Source: Syngnathus acus
Taxonomy: Eukaryota; Chordata; Actinopteri; Syngnathiformes; Syngnathidae
Length of the DNA stretch: 64,000 nt
Assembly: GCF_901709675.1 (NCBI RefSeq)
Contig: NC_051088.1
Coordinates: forward strand, 8,832,193-8,896,192
Direction: 5' to 3'
The notes under the pieces are model-generated. The model saw only the letters and a program-made list of their open reading frames with translations, did not search any database and was not told where the DNA came from. This document shows, one piece after another, positions 9,055 to 23,600 of this stretch (positions are counted from its first letter, which is position 1; each line of letters opens with the position of its first letter). The position numbers and the translations under genes were made by a program.

Positions 9055-12000
9055 CTGTAACATAAGAAAGGATGAATCCTGTCATATTTTTATAATCAAT
9101 TCATTCCATCTTAAAGTGGACAAAATTACCGATAATATAAATCACATGCAACATAACTTTTGTTCCACCGCTCCACAAATGAACCAGATTCAGTCAATAA
9201 CAAAACAGAAGGTGGTGAAAACAACATCATTACACATAGTGTATGTATCTTTTCATATTTTCTGACCTCAGCCCGTACATGTTTAATTTAACTCACATTC
9301 GAAGATGCTGCCAGCACACAAATATGTTAACAAAACCACTGTCACTGTATCATACCCCTTAGTAGCAACTAAAAGTTATTTATACAAAGATATATTTCAA
9401 TCCCCATCTGCATAAACCATAGAACTACCAGTGCCATTCAAAATTTCCTGAAAAACACAACTGTAATTGTACAAAACTGTTGCCAACACAAAGTCAGCAT
9501 GACACGCAAGACCCAAGTTTAGAACATCAGAGAATCGACTCTGCAACTGTTGAGGTTGCACTGTAATTTTAAGCGTCTGCTGAATTTAGAGTCCAAAGTC
9601 TCATTGGTGTCATTCTTGCAAACTTTTTTTACTCTGTGGCTGTCTGGCTCTGACGTCGACTCACACATATTTCCATGTTCTTTGCATGCCGTTGGGCATA
9701 TTTGCATTGCGGGGCTGAGTCAATGGGAACTATTGCCTCATCTGGCACTGAAAACAAAATCCAGGAAGGGAACAGTTTGGGAAAATGCTGGGGGTGTTCG
9801 CAAAGCCGCACACAAAAACACACACATGCCTTGAAGCCATTTGGTCTGACATCATTGATGTGCTGCTGTGGCAGTAGTGAGATGTCAACCTGCAGAGTGT
9901 GAAGTAAATGCCACTCATTGAGAAGGTTGTTATGGTGGAGTGGAACAGAAACTAAAGAGCTCTTTAGGTTCATGTGACATAGCGGGTGCTGCAGTGTCAA
10001 TTCTTCATATTTGCGGTTGCAAATACAGGCCACGGTTAGCATGAAATAAACCTTTGGTAAACACACACACGGTTTATGGTAATCCGGAATAAGGCCTTTA
10101 TCATCAGGAAGGAGGAAACGTTCCGAGGAAGCGCACAAAGATCATTACAGTTGGGAATACCAGTATCTCTCCCTGACTCCTAGTGGTTATAAATACACAC
10201 TAGTTGAACATTTACTAACAGTTAGTCTTATGTGTCTACAGGGGAAAACAATAAACATGCCCTCACACGCAAGTAGACACACACAAGAGATAAATCCTGC
10301 AAGTCACATCTACTTTACGATTTTTGGGAGTGCGAAAGCTGTCTTGACAATGACTATTGAGGTTTTTAACATTACTTTAGACTTTGCAGGTTTGTATATC
10401 GGCCAAATTCTGTTGTCGTCAAAAAAAAACGCTGGTCAACAGAATATTTTAAATCAAAGATTGTGAAATACCAAAAATACTAAATCTATTTTTGGCAATG
10501 ATTTAAAAATGTCTTTCCTTTTTTTTTTTCCAGCATATCAGTTTTTGGACCACTTCCTCTGAAACAGGATAATTTCTGCAATACTACAAACATAAGGGTG
10601 TCCATTCTTCATCCTTGGGGTATTTTACAAAGCACATCACAGAAATGAGACTTATTAGAACACTTGGGAACTGTTTGGAAGCCAAATGTCTGCTTTAAAA
10701 TAATGCTATTAAGCACATGCTGGTGTTACTTCTCCTTCATTGACTACTGTATGCACCAAAACCACACTCAATCCATGTACTGGATCTTCAAGAGGAGAAA
10801 TAGTCTCTTTAACCACTTGGCAGCCAGGCTTCCCAGTGAGTGGCTACACAATGTCCTTGAGCTTGTAAAATAACTGATAATAACACACTTCCCATGTAGG
10901 AAACAGAACTTTAAGTCTAGAAACAACAGTGTAATTGTTCAGTCAGTGACCCTCTGCAACCACATTTATTTTCTCCGCTGTCATTTTTTTCTACCAGGCA
11001 TTTAAAGCTAAAATGTTCGTATATTCGCTTAAGGACGATATTTGATTACGGTCCATTACACTTTTACATTATGCTAAGAAAAGGAAAATATTCGGATTCT
11101 GCCGCAGCTGTGCTGATTGCATTTAAATAGCAGCGTAATCATGTCAATGGAACTTGATGTGACCTATTTGCCTTTAGAAAGGAGTGGGTGAAGTTAAACA
11201 AATGAAACAAAATCAAAGAAATAAGCACAAATAATTCCATGGAAGGGAGTAGGGTGGTTGTGATTCTTAAAACTGTCTTATTTGAAAAAGTTCCAGACCT
11301 GTGGCACTCAATTTTCCATCGGTCTGTACTGCTATACCACACTTGGGTACAAACGTGATAGTTAGTCACCTTAATGTGACAAGTTAGAATTTAGGATCGG
11401 TAAGTGGCCACAGGGTATACAGACCAATGTGGGTTTTGTCACCCTAGAAAATGTTTCGACTCATTTGGGATATAATATAATAAGCAAATATCTTTGGAGC
11501 ATTTGGCGAATAGTTGAAAAATGCCCAGTGTTCAAATACATCTCATGCAACCTTTTTCTCATCTCACCAAGCATGTTCTACAGATTTAGAAAACCATTCT
11601 TATGAATCTGCCCTAAGCGAGACACATCAAGAAATGAGGAATTAATAATTATGGGAATGATTTGCAAGCATGTGTTGGGCATTCATGACGTATTGCAGCA
11701 TTGTTAAATAACAATCACCCGTCTATTTGTGTTTAGTGAAGATCATAAAGAAAAGATAATGCGACAGAGCAACAAGTTGAGTGTACGTGCATGCTCATCA
11801 TACTATGATGACACAGCATTCTGGCTCAGTTTCATCCCAACCTCTATTTAGTTCTACATTGGCCCTTGTGATGTTTGAACCGGTTCAGCAGGTAAGACCG
11901 AGATAAAGCATTCGCTCTCGCTCTGTCACGATACAATAAAAACAACAAAATGTAAAGACAACAATACAATAACTAAGTGATGGTACAGATTACAAAACAG

Positions 12001-13114
12001 AACAGAACTATGTCAAAAAGGATAGATATGTGACAAGCTGCAGGTCTGCCAGTCTTGTCAACTCCCGCAAACCGACGAAGGCATCTATTCTGCATCTAGT
12101 CAACAACCACCAGGCAGACAATAGAGCTGTGTATTGTGTGATAACTCATCTTACATCATATTTTGCAGTACAGAATATGCAAATATTGAAATCATGACAC
12201 CTTGCCAAAATGTTACAAAATTATTGAAGAATAGTTTTCAATGTATCCATTTTCAAATATGTAATCAGAACAGGACATGCTGACACATCAGGGAAGACTT
12301 GGCACTGATCCATGTCAATCACTCTGAGACCCATGTGTGTGTTCATGTGCTATAAAGGAAGCAGTAGAATGGCACTCTTCATGCTATCTAGCTCACAGGA
12401 TATTCATTTGTGCGTGTGCACCTAGTTCTAGCGATGCTGATTTTATCTAATCGGCAGGTTCAAGTGGGATCAATTGTGCAAAAAAAAAAGACATACAATG
12501 AATGTATGCTTGTTTTTATCATTCTCATTAAAATAAGTCATTTATTTTCTTGTGATGAGCATAATAGTGAAGGGTATGTATCCATTTTCATTTGTAAAAT
12601 TTAAATGATATTCAGTGTAAAGTAGTATTAAAAAAAAACCTTTATCATTAAATGCCATGAGATCAACAGGAAATGCATACACGGTACAAGCATTTCAAGT
12701 AATTTTCATGTGCTTTCTAGATCAATTTTCAAATTTGTTCACCACCTTTCTGCTGCGGCAAATGATATTAATAAACACTTTTAATTTGATGAGGTCCACA
12801 TACTGTAAATAATAAGATTGACAGGCTTCACAAATGTGAGAATATGCACCATTTTAACATAAACCTTCACACACCAGACATGAAAAAATGAATTGGTCAT
12901 GCAGTCTCTTTATGCCAATTGAACACAAACTCAGTTAAAAGTGAGGCTATTATTTCTTGAAGTCAAAACAGATGTTTGCAAATGTCTTGTTTTGATTAAA
13001 CACAATAAATAATCTCTTTTGTAGTCATGAATTATTATAAAAATCAATGAATAATAACTGTTGGGAGTCTGCTATAAGAGGTTTCGGACAATTCTAAGAT
13101 AAAAAAAAAAGTCT

Positions 13115-13195
13115 CTAAACGATTACTCAATTAGTTGTCAAATTGATTATATTCAATTTTGACAACTTTTAAAATTCATGCATTTTCAAGAATTT
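13115..13195. repeat. Hairpin-forming copy of a dispersed ATTAATTGAC-type repeat
   Basis: CTCTAAACGATTACTCAATT followed by an inverted repeat AGTTGTCAAA ... TTTTGACAACT (13133-13167). Related decayed pieces with CGATTA/GATTAAT cores occur near 17560, 29285, 46170 and 61290. Confidence 0.45.
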
Positions 13196-16100
13196 CATGG
13201 ACCCCTAAGAAGACCATAAAGAAGTCACAATGTGTTTGGCTGGTAAACTGCCAGCAGCACTGGTGTCACACTAACAGCTGGCTCTAAAATTATCCGCCAC
13301 TCCCCTTTAGTCATCTTTTACAGACTGCCACATCCTCTTTTGTTTTTAACTCCTTCTCATCCTACGTCTTGCTCCAAAACGGTTTAATCATCACAATAAC
13401 ATAATGACAGTATTGTGATTTTCTCATTCAAATGCCATTTAGAATTTAAGTTTAGAGAGAGATTTGGGCATCAGAACAAGAAAACGATGAATGTCCACAG
13501 AAGCAGGATATTCGTTTGATAATAATCTCATGTGTCATACTTTGGTCAGTAAGCACAGATCAGACTATGCTCGCCCCCTAATCTTTACAATCCATTCCAT
13601 TAACAACACGCATGGTAACCGCGGTAACCGGGACGGTGGTGGAGCCGAGCAGGAAGTCAAGTCTATAAAAACACAACAATGAGAGCACCAGGGTGGCTTC
13701 CTGTTTGAGAGCTGAGTTTAGATGCACATTTCCTCCCTTTTTTCAGCCCCAGCTGTTGTTGTCATGCCGCTGCCATAGTGCCAGTGAGCTTTTGAATACG
13801 CAACCTTCTGATATGCGTCCTTGGCCTCACTGGGGGCAGTTTAAAACAGTCACACAGACACAAACAAAGAAGAGTTTCACCACCAAGTGACTCGGTTAGC
13901 TGCAGCTGATTTCAGAGTCCCTGACAGCATCGACATCCTAACGCCCAAATGTTCAGTTCGGATGCTTTTCAACTTTAGGGCTCAGGTTCTGAAATGTTCC
14001 TTTGGTCCAGAATTAAATTTGAAATAACATTTGAAAATTAATTTCCTTTGAAAAAAAATCCTCCACAGATGACCTGCACAAATCTATTGAAGGTTCCTTT
14101 TGTTATCTCTTTCTTTTGAATAAGCTAGAAAATATGATGTATGGTTTGCAATCATTTTGGGTCACAGTGATGGCTGTGAAAAAATACCTAACAGTCATTT
14201 GCTGTGTATTTTCATATCATACCTTTAGTTGCATGAACAGTTATCATCACAGCAGAGCAATGTGGGGGGAAAAGCATTTTCAAGAATTCCGACTGTGGGA
14301 AAACGGAGGGTTTAAATGACCTTATATAATTTCAATATTTAGGTTGGCAACATTCCAATTAGCCCTTGTAAGAATGAAAGAGAAGATGTGGGTCATTGCA
14401 GCTGACTGCAGCTGGTTTTACAATGCAACATGTGCACATTTTAGAATTTGCAGGCAGATGCTTTGCAGAGACCACCTGTTCATGAAAAATCAGAAACGTC
14501 TGCATTGAACCTTAGAACGAGTTCGTCCTTCCCTCGGCTGACCAAAACTAGCTTCTCTCAAGCTTCATTACCTGTCTAGCAAGGTAAAAGACAAATAAGG
14601 CCTAATTAGTGAAAAAGTACAAGGAGTCCACACACGCGGTTGCTTAACGAGTCTTGCGCAATACAGGATCTCTATGAATAGTCTAGTAGTGGAAGTGAAT
14701 GTCACATGCTCTTTAAGCTGGAGCGCTCAGTTCTTAGAACTAAATAACTTTGCAAAGAGGTGCTAAAAATCTGATTTGAGTAAGTAGTTGCATAAGTTTG
14801 ACCGCGGAAGTGAATATTTGTATTTCTATTGTTTCCTGTCAGAGAAATTGTCATATAATTCAAACTAATCTAAAGTCGACCAGTTTGCTCAAAGTGATTA
14901 TATAGCGAGGTGATATGCTGGCTTGTAATAAGGAGAACAGCCACCACAGTTTTGTCTGTTAGTTGTCTACACAGTATTGGTGGACCAGCCTGGACAGTGG
15001 ACACCCCTCAAGTTGTGCTAGAATTGAATTACCCTTGGAAATATTTTTCATAACTTCATATAAAATAACAAAGACATGTATTCCACACCAGTAGAAACAA
15101 TACATAACTCTGGAGCATTAAGTTCCTGCTGCTAATACAAGAAACTGCCTCCGTCAGAGCCTCCAGGTGTTGACCGGGGATTGACAAATGACACTTTACG
15201 CTATCTTCTGTTCAGACATCACACGCGGTCAAGTGGTACACTCACAGCCATGACGACACTGTCAGCTCTGCTTGCTGTCTGTAACACAACACTGTACACT
15301 GTCCACCTGATAGTCAACTTAAACCAGCAGAGACAGACAGCCAGACAGACATTTGACACATTTTTACTGCTGCTGTTTATTTGCCCAGGGAATTATGTAA
15401 AGCCAAACAACAATTACACAAAACCAATTAGAGTATGTTAACACATACCATGCTGCTTCAAAACTAGCACCAAATTGATTTTTGTGTGGAAGACAAAAAA
15501 ATAGAGCCGTCTTATTTTTGAGTCACTGAATGTTTCATTGAAAATATGGGACAGGTCAGTTTATCCTTCATTTCTAAGTTAATGGTAACATTTCATTTTT
15601 TTCCAGCTACAATACAGTTCTCAGTGGAATGCGGGGAAACCAAAATACCTAGGTTAATATTAAAGCCCCCACTCTTCGATGTAACTTCCTGTTAATTTCT
15701 GTCTAACGTAAAATCGTTATCAGATTTACAACAGGGCATTAAGTGAAACTTCCGTTGGCCTAGGTAAACCCTACATTAAAAATCATGACTAAGTCTCCTT
15801 AATCTATGTCCACAGCTCTTTCTTGAGCTTCATTGCTCTCTCCCCTCCACATCAAACAAATTCTACACATTACACAACGCAGATAAAGCCACTCGACTCA
15901 GCAGCCAACACTAAGGATAACCCCGCTTTATCTTTTGACACACTCACAGACAGCACAGATGGGCAACCTTTATCATAACCAACCTAAAATACCCATGTCC
16001 AAGAAACAAATGTTGTGTTTCTTAATTGTGGTTCAATTGGTTATTGATAAAAGGCTGATCGCTGGAATGTTGAAGCCAAAACTATTCCTTTCAAATCATC

Positions 16101-18856
16101 ATATGCTCAACCAACCCCTCCTGAAGGTGTTTCAGATAAGCACGGTGTTATGAATTAACCTATCATATTAGCTACTCAGCTACCCAGCATTGCCTGGCCC
16201 AGTTTGATTTAACTCCATCAGCCCTAAATACTGGAGATATAAAATAAATATCATAAGCAGAGTGTTTCTTTAATTTAAATGATTTTATTTAATGCCCGAC
16301 AAAAAAATAGACGATAGATTACTTTCACAGTACAACTTTTTTCTAGTGAAGTGATGATGAACAACACATGAATACTCACGGTACTCACTCACATTTATTC
16401 CAGGTCCAAAGGGTCTGGACAATTCATTCATTAGCCTTTGAACTTTACCAATGTTGTCATATTTATGTATACTGAACATTCTGTCCAGTTTTGAGTGTCT
16501 TAGTCAATGTTGGCAGTAGCTACGGTCTCTTAGCAACTTTGAGATGACAACGATGGGACAGCTTTTGTTCCCTGTTGTTAAGTGTCCCTCCATATTACTT
16601 GTGCTTTGTGTTGACATTTAGGGCCTTCCTCTGCCTATTTTAGACCTTGGTGTAATCGTAGACGATTTTCTATTGTTTTGCATTCTGTGATATATTGATT
16701 TGCTGCTAAGCAAATACTGTATGAAAACATGCATTGTAGACAACAACAGGAGCGTCACGGATGGTAAATTTCAATGATTGATATTGGGATCCAACATTAA
16801 CAAAAAAAATAAACCGACGCATTGAAGTGGTGCAGTGCTGTGCCAAAACATTTGTAAAGCATTATCATCAAAGCGTCATATAAAACAAAACAAAATCACT
16901 AAAAGGATCATGGGAAAAGGCTTTGAACTTGTTAGGGGCGCTGCAAATGTATGTAGAAATAAACACAAGAACCTGAGGAAATGTTTCTAACTAATTACTC
17001 AATGTATTTGCTCTGATTTGATGAAATGATACGGTTGTGCGTTGAATGATGTCTACAGGCCCTTTAGGCATAATCGTGCGATTCTGCTATATCTATCAAC
17101 ACATGTGTCTCTTGCTGTTCTTAATAGCAGCAAGCTCGTCTTTTATCCGCCTCTCTGTGAAAGTTGCTCCTGAAGTTGGGGAGCACATTGGCCACTCACC
17201 TGAATTTTCCACTCATTTTCATTACTGATGAATAATGATGGCTATTGAGCCCTGGTACTAAAGTGCCTGCGGACTTAATTTTTAAAAAAAACGGCATATC
17301 GATCCTTAACGGTACTGTCAATGGTCGTGGAGAAATTGCTATTATTCATAACTATTTTTCAATTTACTCAGAGTATATGAATACCATTTTGCACCTTTTA
17401 CATCTGTGATCACAACATTCCTAGAAATTCAAACATCCCAACACTGGTGAGATATCTTTGAAAGGGGCCCACGGGCTACTTATGTGGTCCTTGGGAGCGA
17501 CCTGGTGCTCACAGGCACCAAATTGGTGACACCCGAGTTAAAAAAGTGGCCCTAAACGATTCGATGTCGATAAATTTGATGATTGATTAATATAGTCAAT
17601 TAATCACAGAATTTTGACGCCTCTACTTCACATCATACCATATATTAACCGTTCCGGGCAGGCTCCAAATGCTGTACTCAAACACAAGACTGGCACACTC
17701 AAGAATCGGTGGCCCCTTGGAGAGTATAATAGACATTACCCCGGGCATATCAAGTGATTTCATGCACCTTGAGGTAGCACAATCGAGCCGTTTGTTCGGC
17801 GGGTCAAAAATAGCTGTCTACTGTTACAGCCATTACCAGACCTAGCCCTGCAAGATTTTTGCACACACAAAGCCCAAGGGAGGTAGTGGCACCAAATGAC
17901 CAGCAAAGGTTAACGAGCCCCCTGTGGACACTGCAAAAGTTGAACGATTCTGCCTCAGGTTTGATGACTTCAAAAGGCAGAAAGCAACACGTAATTTTAA
18001 AACAAGTAAAGGGCAGCTCAAAACTGTCGAAAAGTTTATAAGCCGCTGTGGTAGTCTTTACCAGATGAGCCTGAAGACTTAAACAATACTTTGGTCAGCT
18101 GACTCGGACTGTGTGAAAACCACGATTGGGGAAAAAAGAAACATGAGCGCCACCAAAACTATATCAATTGTGCCTGTTTTTATCGCTGTCCCAAGTTTCT
18201 CCTGAACCAAACATGCGCATCTACAAGTGGAGAGATATACAGTATGTGGATAGAGAGAACATACTATGCATCCGCCCACAAAATATGAACTGATTTAAGT
18301 CATACTTTCCTTTGTTACAGGATCGCAGCAAGAATTTTAAATCTCTTTGTGGACATTCCAGGGACAGGAGTGACTGGTTCTTAAATAAATCTCATTGTAT
18401 TGTACGTATATGTGCACAGTGGGACTCAGCATTTTGTTTCTGATCGTAGATAGTACTGAAAATTATTTCTGAGTCTGACTAAAGCTACTTCTGTCAAGCG
18501 CAAAGCATGAGGTGTGTGTTTATAAGCAGAATTCAGCATAAAACTACTGGGCTGAGGGTGTGGCATGGCAAAGGCAGAATTCTGAAAAATCTGGATACTT
18601 GCAGTACTAAACGGAAAATGCAATACACAAAGTTGCAAATTATGGGCACGAGCGTATAGAAAATGGGATGGATAGTTTTAGAGTCATTATGTAAAAGCTA
18701 AATAACTGATGAACATAATAATTAGGTTGTTCTGGAACTCCAAAAATGTTTGGTGCAGCACTGATTGAGGAATGTTTTTTTTTTTTTGCATCACTATGTC
18801 GTTAATTGAACACATACAAATCTTAATGTCCTAGTCCATGAATGTGTATGTGCGTG

Positions 18857-19032
<176 letters not shown>

Positions 19033-20569
19033 AACCCTGTTAATCTAGGAAATGCAAAAAACTGCACTTCCATAAAGAACGGATGTGTGACGTACGTAGG
19101 GTTTCACATTTTTTTGCATGTGACTCGACTGTTGTAACCTTATGACTTAACTATTCAAACAATGGACTGTGTAAGGAAAATTAATTCAAGTGGGAGACAA
19201 TGGTGAAAGAGCCAGTGTCAATTGCACTGTGTGGATTGCACACATGTAACCAGATGCTGTAAGGCATGGCCATGACTTCACTGACTTTTTCCACGGGAGC
19301 ACACATGCACACGCACACACAGGCAGTGCCGTGTAGGGTTAGCAATTGTCGCAGGCTGGCACAGAACGAGCCATGGCGCCTTTATTGGGGCAGAGGTCCA
19401 TTGTGATCTTACACAGTGCGATCACACAGGCATGTATGTGCCTCTCGGAGCAGAACACACAAAGGAACAAAACAGCTGGCTAACTGGTTTGAGATGGGGC
19501 GGAGCAAAACATTTTGATCTGAGACATGCATGGTTACAAACAGATGTTACAAACCTCCAAAGTTGAACACCTCAAATTTGGAGTTCAAGTAAAATTTTCT
19601 ACAAATTCTGTATGTTTCAAAGTCAAACAATACTTGAGGTTCAAACAATCATCAGACACCACAGCAAATCACAAGAGATGAGCTTATTGATCAATTTTTT
19701 GGGGTGTTTTAGGTGATGCCACTGGAGAACCAGTCATGGCAAATGAGGCAAAGCAAAAAAATAACACAACTGGTCAGAGAACTGCAAATTTATGAATTAA
19801 ATATAACCTATAATTGTGTGTTTAATTTAACTAGAGGTGTGGTATGTTACTTTATTTTAGTTTTAGTTTTTGCCCTGTAATTGAGTCATTACTAGTCCAG
19901 GTTGTTGTCTGCCTTCAACCCCTGAACAGGATGAAAAGTATAGAAAGTGGATGGATAGTTTTATCACACTATAGTTAACTTCTCTGTATGCTTGTGTAAC
20001 GACAAATGCAAAACATTTGTTAAAACGTTGCATATTGAGTTAGTCATGAAAACAACAACTGGAAGTTATCAAGCATCACAGAAAACATGTTCAGCTGGAG
20101 GTTCCACTGTATTTTGGGTTTATAATCTGCATCATGTAAAAAAATATTTAAAAAAATTATAATAGCAACAAAGGGAAATTTGGAACGCAGTAAAGCGTGA
20201 CACATTCTTGTGCTCACAATAGATCACAGATAGGATCACAAGACTGCACATACAAAAATGAAAAAGACAACATCATGGAATTTGTCTTTCCAAGTAGGCC
20301 AACACCTGTTCTGTGCTTTTACTGCCGTTCCGTCACAATCTAACGATTTAGATCATTGTGCATGCTGGAAAAAGTGCTGTCACCACAGGCGTGTGGAGAC
20401 TATAAGCAATGTGTGAGCTGTTAAAAAAAACAACTTATGAGGACAAGATGTCATCCTGAGGGGAGTTACTGGTGTCATCTTTGAACATGAATATTTCAAC
20501 GATGACAGTTCTAGCTCATTTTTCATGAGTTCAGGTGAAACATTGCAGGCATCAGTGTTATGAACTTAC

Positions 20570-20644
20570 CTGGCACCGGATGAAATATACTGGATTGCTC
20601 CTTTTTTATATCTTTTGGGTGTTTGTATTAGGTGCTGATTCCAT
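20570..20644 (-). other. hdac7: hdac7 exon 2 (5' UTR)
   Basis: 75 bp between a clear acceptor (tctctacag) and donor (GCCAG|gtaagttc) on the minus strand. It opens ATGGAATCAGCACC, but that frame stops after 12 codons. The frame joined to the hdac7 start codon also contains a TAA. So it is best read as a 5' UTR exon carrying a short upstream ORF. Inferred from splice signals and position only. Confidence 0.6.
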
Positions 20645-21386
20645 CTGTAGAGAAAAACACGGGATACAAGGTGAAAGGTAGATCAACTCAGAGAAGGAAT
20701 ATTAAAATGTCAGCGATGTCATTCACTCCTTTGGCCAGTTTAAAAAAAAACAAATCATGAGAAGTTGCTGCAAAGCTGACAGGCAGCCAACAAAGGTATT
20801 TGAAAGTTTATGAGGTGTTGTTATGCTCCCCATTATACAACTTGGTAGACAATGAAAGTCTAATATTTAACTTGCCATACATGAGTGAATGAATTTCACA
20901 AAGTCTGTGGAGGCTTGGCCAACAGAAGGAAAGTTGCTTCACGTGCACACAAAACTAAGCGCTGATGGGAAGGCGAGAAGTGGAGGGGTGCTTCTAAACG
21001 CTTTATACAAAATAAAAAGAAATGCATCCGTCAGAGCGACTTATGCGTTGCAGTGTTTTTAGAAACATTGCTTTGAAGTGACAAGTGACTGAGTAATCTT
21101 AACTCTCTAAAAGCTGGAATATTCTTTGGGTTTTTTCTGTAAAGCTATAAAAACTACACATAAACATGTCATTGAATGTCTGAAACTGCAGCGGGTGAAA
21201 ACACCTGTTCAACACCTCGCTTTTAAAACAGCGTTGCAACTCCAAAAAGTACCACACCGTGCAAAGGGAAAAATAGGCGAGCAAACTTCCAGCTGTTGGT
21301 GCATCAGTCCCCTACCTTGGAAGACAATGTTCGACCCACGTGGATTCAAAATTCGTTGAGATAAATCCAGCGAACGTCCAACTCAC

Positions 21387-21620
21387 GTCTCGACATCCGA
21401 ATTTGAAGCGGAGGTGGCGGTGCGGTGGTCAGCAGCAGGCTTTACAGCAGCGCTGAGGAGGAGGAAGAAAAGAGAGTTGTCGCGGAGAAGTTGCTGAAAG
21501 AAAGTCCGGCCCCCCCACCCCTCTAGTCCGCCCTCTAGTCCTCCTCCTCCTCCTCCGCCGTCGCTCCTCTGCTGACAGAAATAGCAAGCGAGCAAGGCGG
21601 GCCCCACCAAAAATAGCCTC
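21387..21620 (-). promoter_or_regulatory. hdac7: hdac7 first exon and proximal promoter
   Basis: GC-rich block read on the minus strand, with GGA/GAG and CTC runs and several CpGs, ending in a good donor (GTCGAGAC|gtgagttg, exon end 21387). It is the only such block upstream of the hdac7 5' UTR exon at 20.6 kb. A CCAAT box in inverted orientation (ATTGG on the minus strand) lies just upstream near 21665-21675. The transcription start is not visible, so the right boundary is approximate. Confidence 0.55.
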
Positions 21621-21689
21621 CTTGAACCTGGATTATTGTTTTTTTTTTCATTCAATCCACGCTGCAGCCAATCAGCGTCTACCACCATG

Positions 21690-22353
21690 TGCCATGAATT
21701 GAGATATTGTGCAATTGTGTATCATAAACGTCATCATTATCATGAACATAAAGGTGAGCGCATAGTTTACCAACGGAACCAACTCTGTGGCTCCATCTAC
21801 TGTCAGTCAAATTCACACCCAACAGCTGGATAAAAAAGGTCAGGACCTCAAGGCTCTTTTGTCTGCAAGACTGGTGGAGGCCCCCTGTAAAATGCTTGGA
21901 CTCCCCCACAGATGACGGGTATTTTACATTCTTATTTCATGAAATTGTTTTCAACATTTCTACCTGTCCTCTGTATTAATTCTCGATGAATTCAGCTCGT
22001 CGTATAGTCCCCCACACAGCTTGAATCAATGTTGACATTTCTCGTAGTTGCTCGGTTTAGAAAAGGCACTAAATTAAACACCCCCTTCCAGTCATCGCTA
22101 TTTCACAAGCTGTGACTGCAGTGTTTCACCATGATTTATGCTGGAACAAACTTTATATGTCACCTAATAAAGCTGTTTTTTGCAATGACTTGTAATGCTG
22201 AGATAATCTGATGCAGGCTTCTTTGTCACAGTTGACAAAAACTTTATGCTGATACAAACTTTCAACACTACATCAGAGATGTTTGTGCAACTCATTTTGG
22301 ATCATTTACTGTTATCATTGATTAGTTCCAGTGAAAGTAAATCTAGAGCGGTG
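21690..22353. other. Intergenic, nothing recognised
   Basis: Sequence upstream of the hdac7 promoter and before the inverted-repeat element at 22354. No gene, RNA gene or repeat family recognised on either strand. Confidence 0.5.
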
Positions 22354-23229
22354 CAGTCAAACCTCGGTTTTCGACCACAATCCGTTCCAGAAGGCGGTTC
22401 GAGAAGTGAATCGGTCGAATTCCGAATCTATTTTTCCCATAACAAATAATGGAAATTTTTTTTATGAGTTCTAAGACTAAAAAAGACACCTTTTTTAAGC
22501 ATTTTTTTTTAATTTGCGCATTTTTGTCAGATCGCGCAACTGCAGCGCACCGCCGAACGCGCAACCGTAGCGCGCCGCCGACCGCGCAACTGCACCGCGC
22601 TGGTCGCATTAGTGTGACAGAGCCGTCGCTGAAATTTAGAAAATATTTTTAAAGTCCTGATGTGCTTTCCAAAATTTAAGTGGACCTCAGTGCGCAGGGA
22701 GCTTAATTTTGTCCGATCGCGCAACTGCAACGCACCGCCGAACGCGCAACTCTAGCGCGCCACCGACCGCGCGCAACTGCACCACGCTGGCCGCATTATT
22801 GTGACAGAGCCGTCGCTGAAATTGAGAAAATATTTTTAAAGTCCTGATGTACTTTCCAAAATGTAAGTGGACCTCAGTGCGCAGGGATCTTAATTTGGTC
22901 CGATCGCGCAACTGCAGCGCGCCGGGCGCTCACTGTCGCATTGCCTATGGAGCGTCTTTGTGTTTTAGGATGGCTTTACTGCTTCCACTTGCTTTCTTTG
23001 GAGGCATGATTAGGGGTTAATACAATCCTCAAAGTAACGAAAATACAATAACGAACGGAGTCAGTCGGCATCCGGGCCGCGCGGTCGGGTTTTCTCGGGT
23101 CCTTTCGGCTCATCTCGCGAGGTTCGACCTTCGAATTTTGTTCGACAACCGAAGCAAAAAATCTTAGATTTTTCGTTCAAATTCCGATTTGTTTGAGAAC
23201 CGGGACGTTCGAAAATCGAGGTTTGACTG
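22354..23229. mobile_element. Non-autonomous DNA transposon with 13-bp perfect terminal inverted repeats
   Basis: Left end CAGTCAAACCTCGGTTTTCG and right end CGAGGTTTGACTG form a perfect 13-bp inverted repeat. Partial matching continues inward through TTTTCGA. The 876-bp interior has no transposase frame but carries two full tandem copies (22530, 22715) and a partial third (22902) of a GC-rich unit. Target-site duplication is not clear; TA is possible, with the left copy altered to TG. Confidence 0.75.
22530..22945. repeat. Tandem array of about 186-bp CpG-rich unit (2 full copies plus partial)
   Basis: Each unit starts GATCGCGCAACTGCA(G/A)CGC, continues with GCGC-rich sequence, then GTGACAGAGCCGTCGCTGAA and a TTTAAAGTCCTGATGT region. 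Starts at 22530, 22715 and 22902 give spacings of 185 and 187 bp. It lies inside the inverted-repeat element. Confidence 0.9.
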
Positions 23230-23593
23230 TAAAGCCAAGAAATCATTCTATAGTCTTCCTTTTGCATTACGCGTCTTTTCATCGCTTCTCGTTTTTTCCC
23301 CCTTAATCATATCAGAAATATTTTTTTTCAGTCATTCAGCGCAATTTAAGTGAGTTTCCCCCACATTTCTCAATGTTGGCCCCACTTTAAACAGATTCAT
23401 TGTTTCCACAAAACAAAACCATTTATGTGCCTGTCATCTTATTTTCCAACCTAAGCGTATGCGGGCTCACCGAACGATGCATCAGAGCAATATTGAAACC
23501 AAATGACGCGTATATATCGATGTCACTAGGGGCTCCGCCATCCGCTTTCTCGGCTTCAGGTGTCTGTGCAGAGGGGGAACCTTTCTCAGAAGA

Positions 23594-23600
23594 CCCCCCC

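Noticed and set aside
21383-21688. 101-codon minus-strand ORF over the hdac7 promoter (GGGGG/EGG-rich)
   Set aside because: GC-rich promoter/first-exon sequence. The encoded string is low complexity and does not lead in frame into hdac7.
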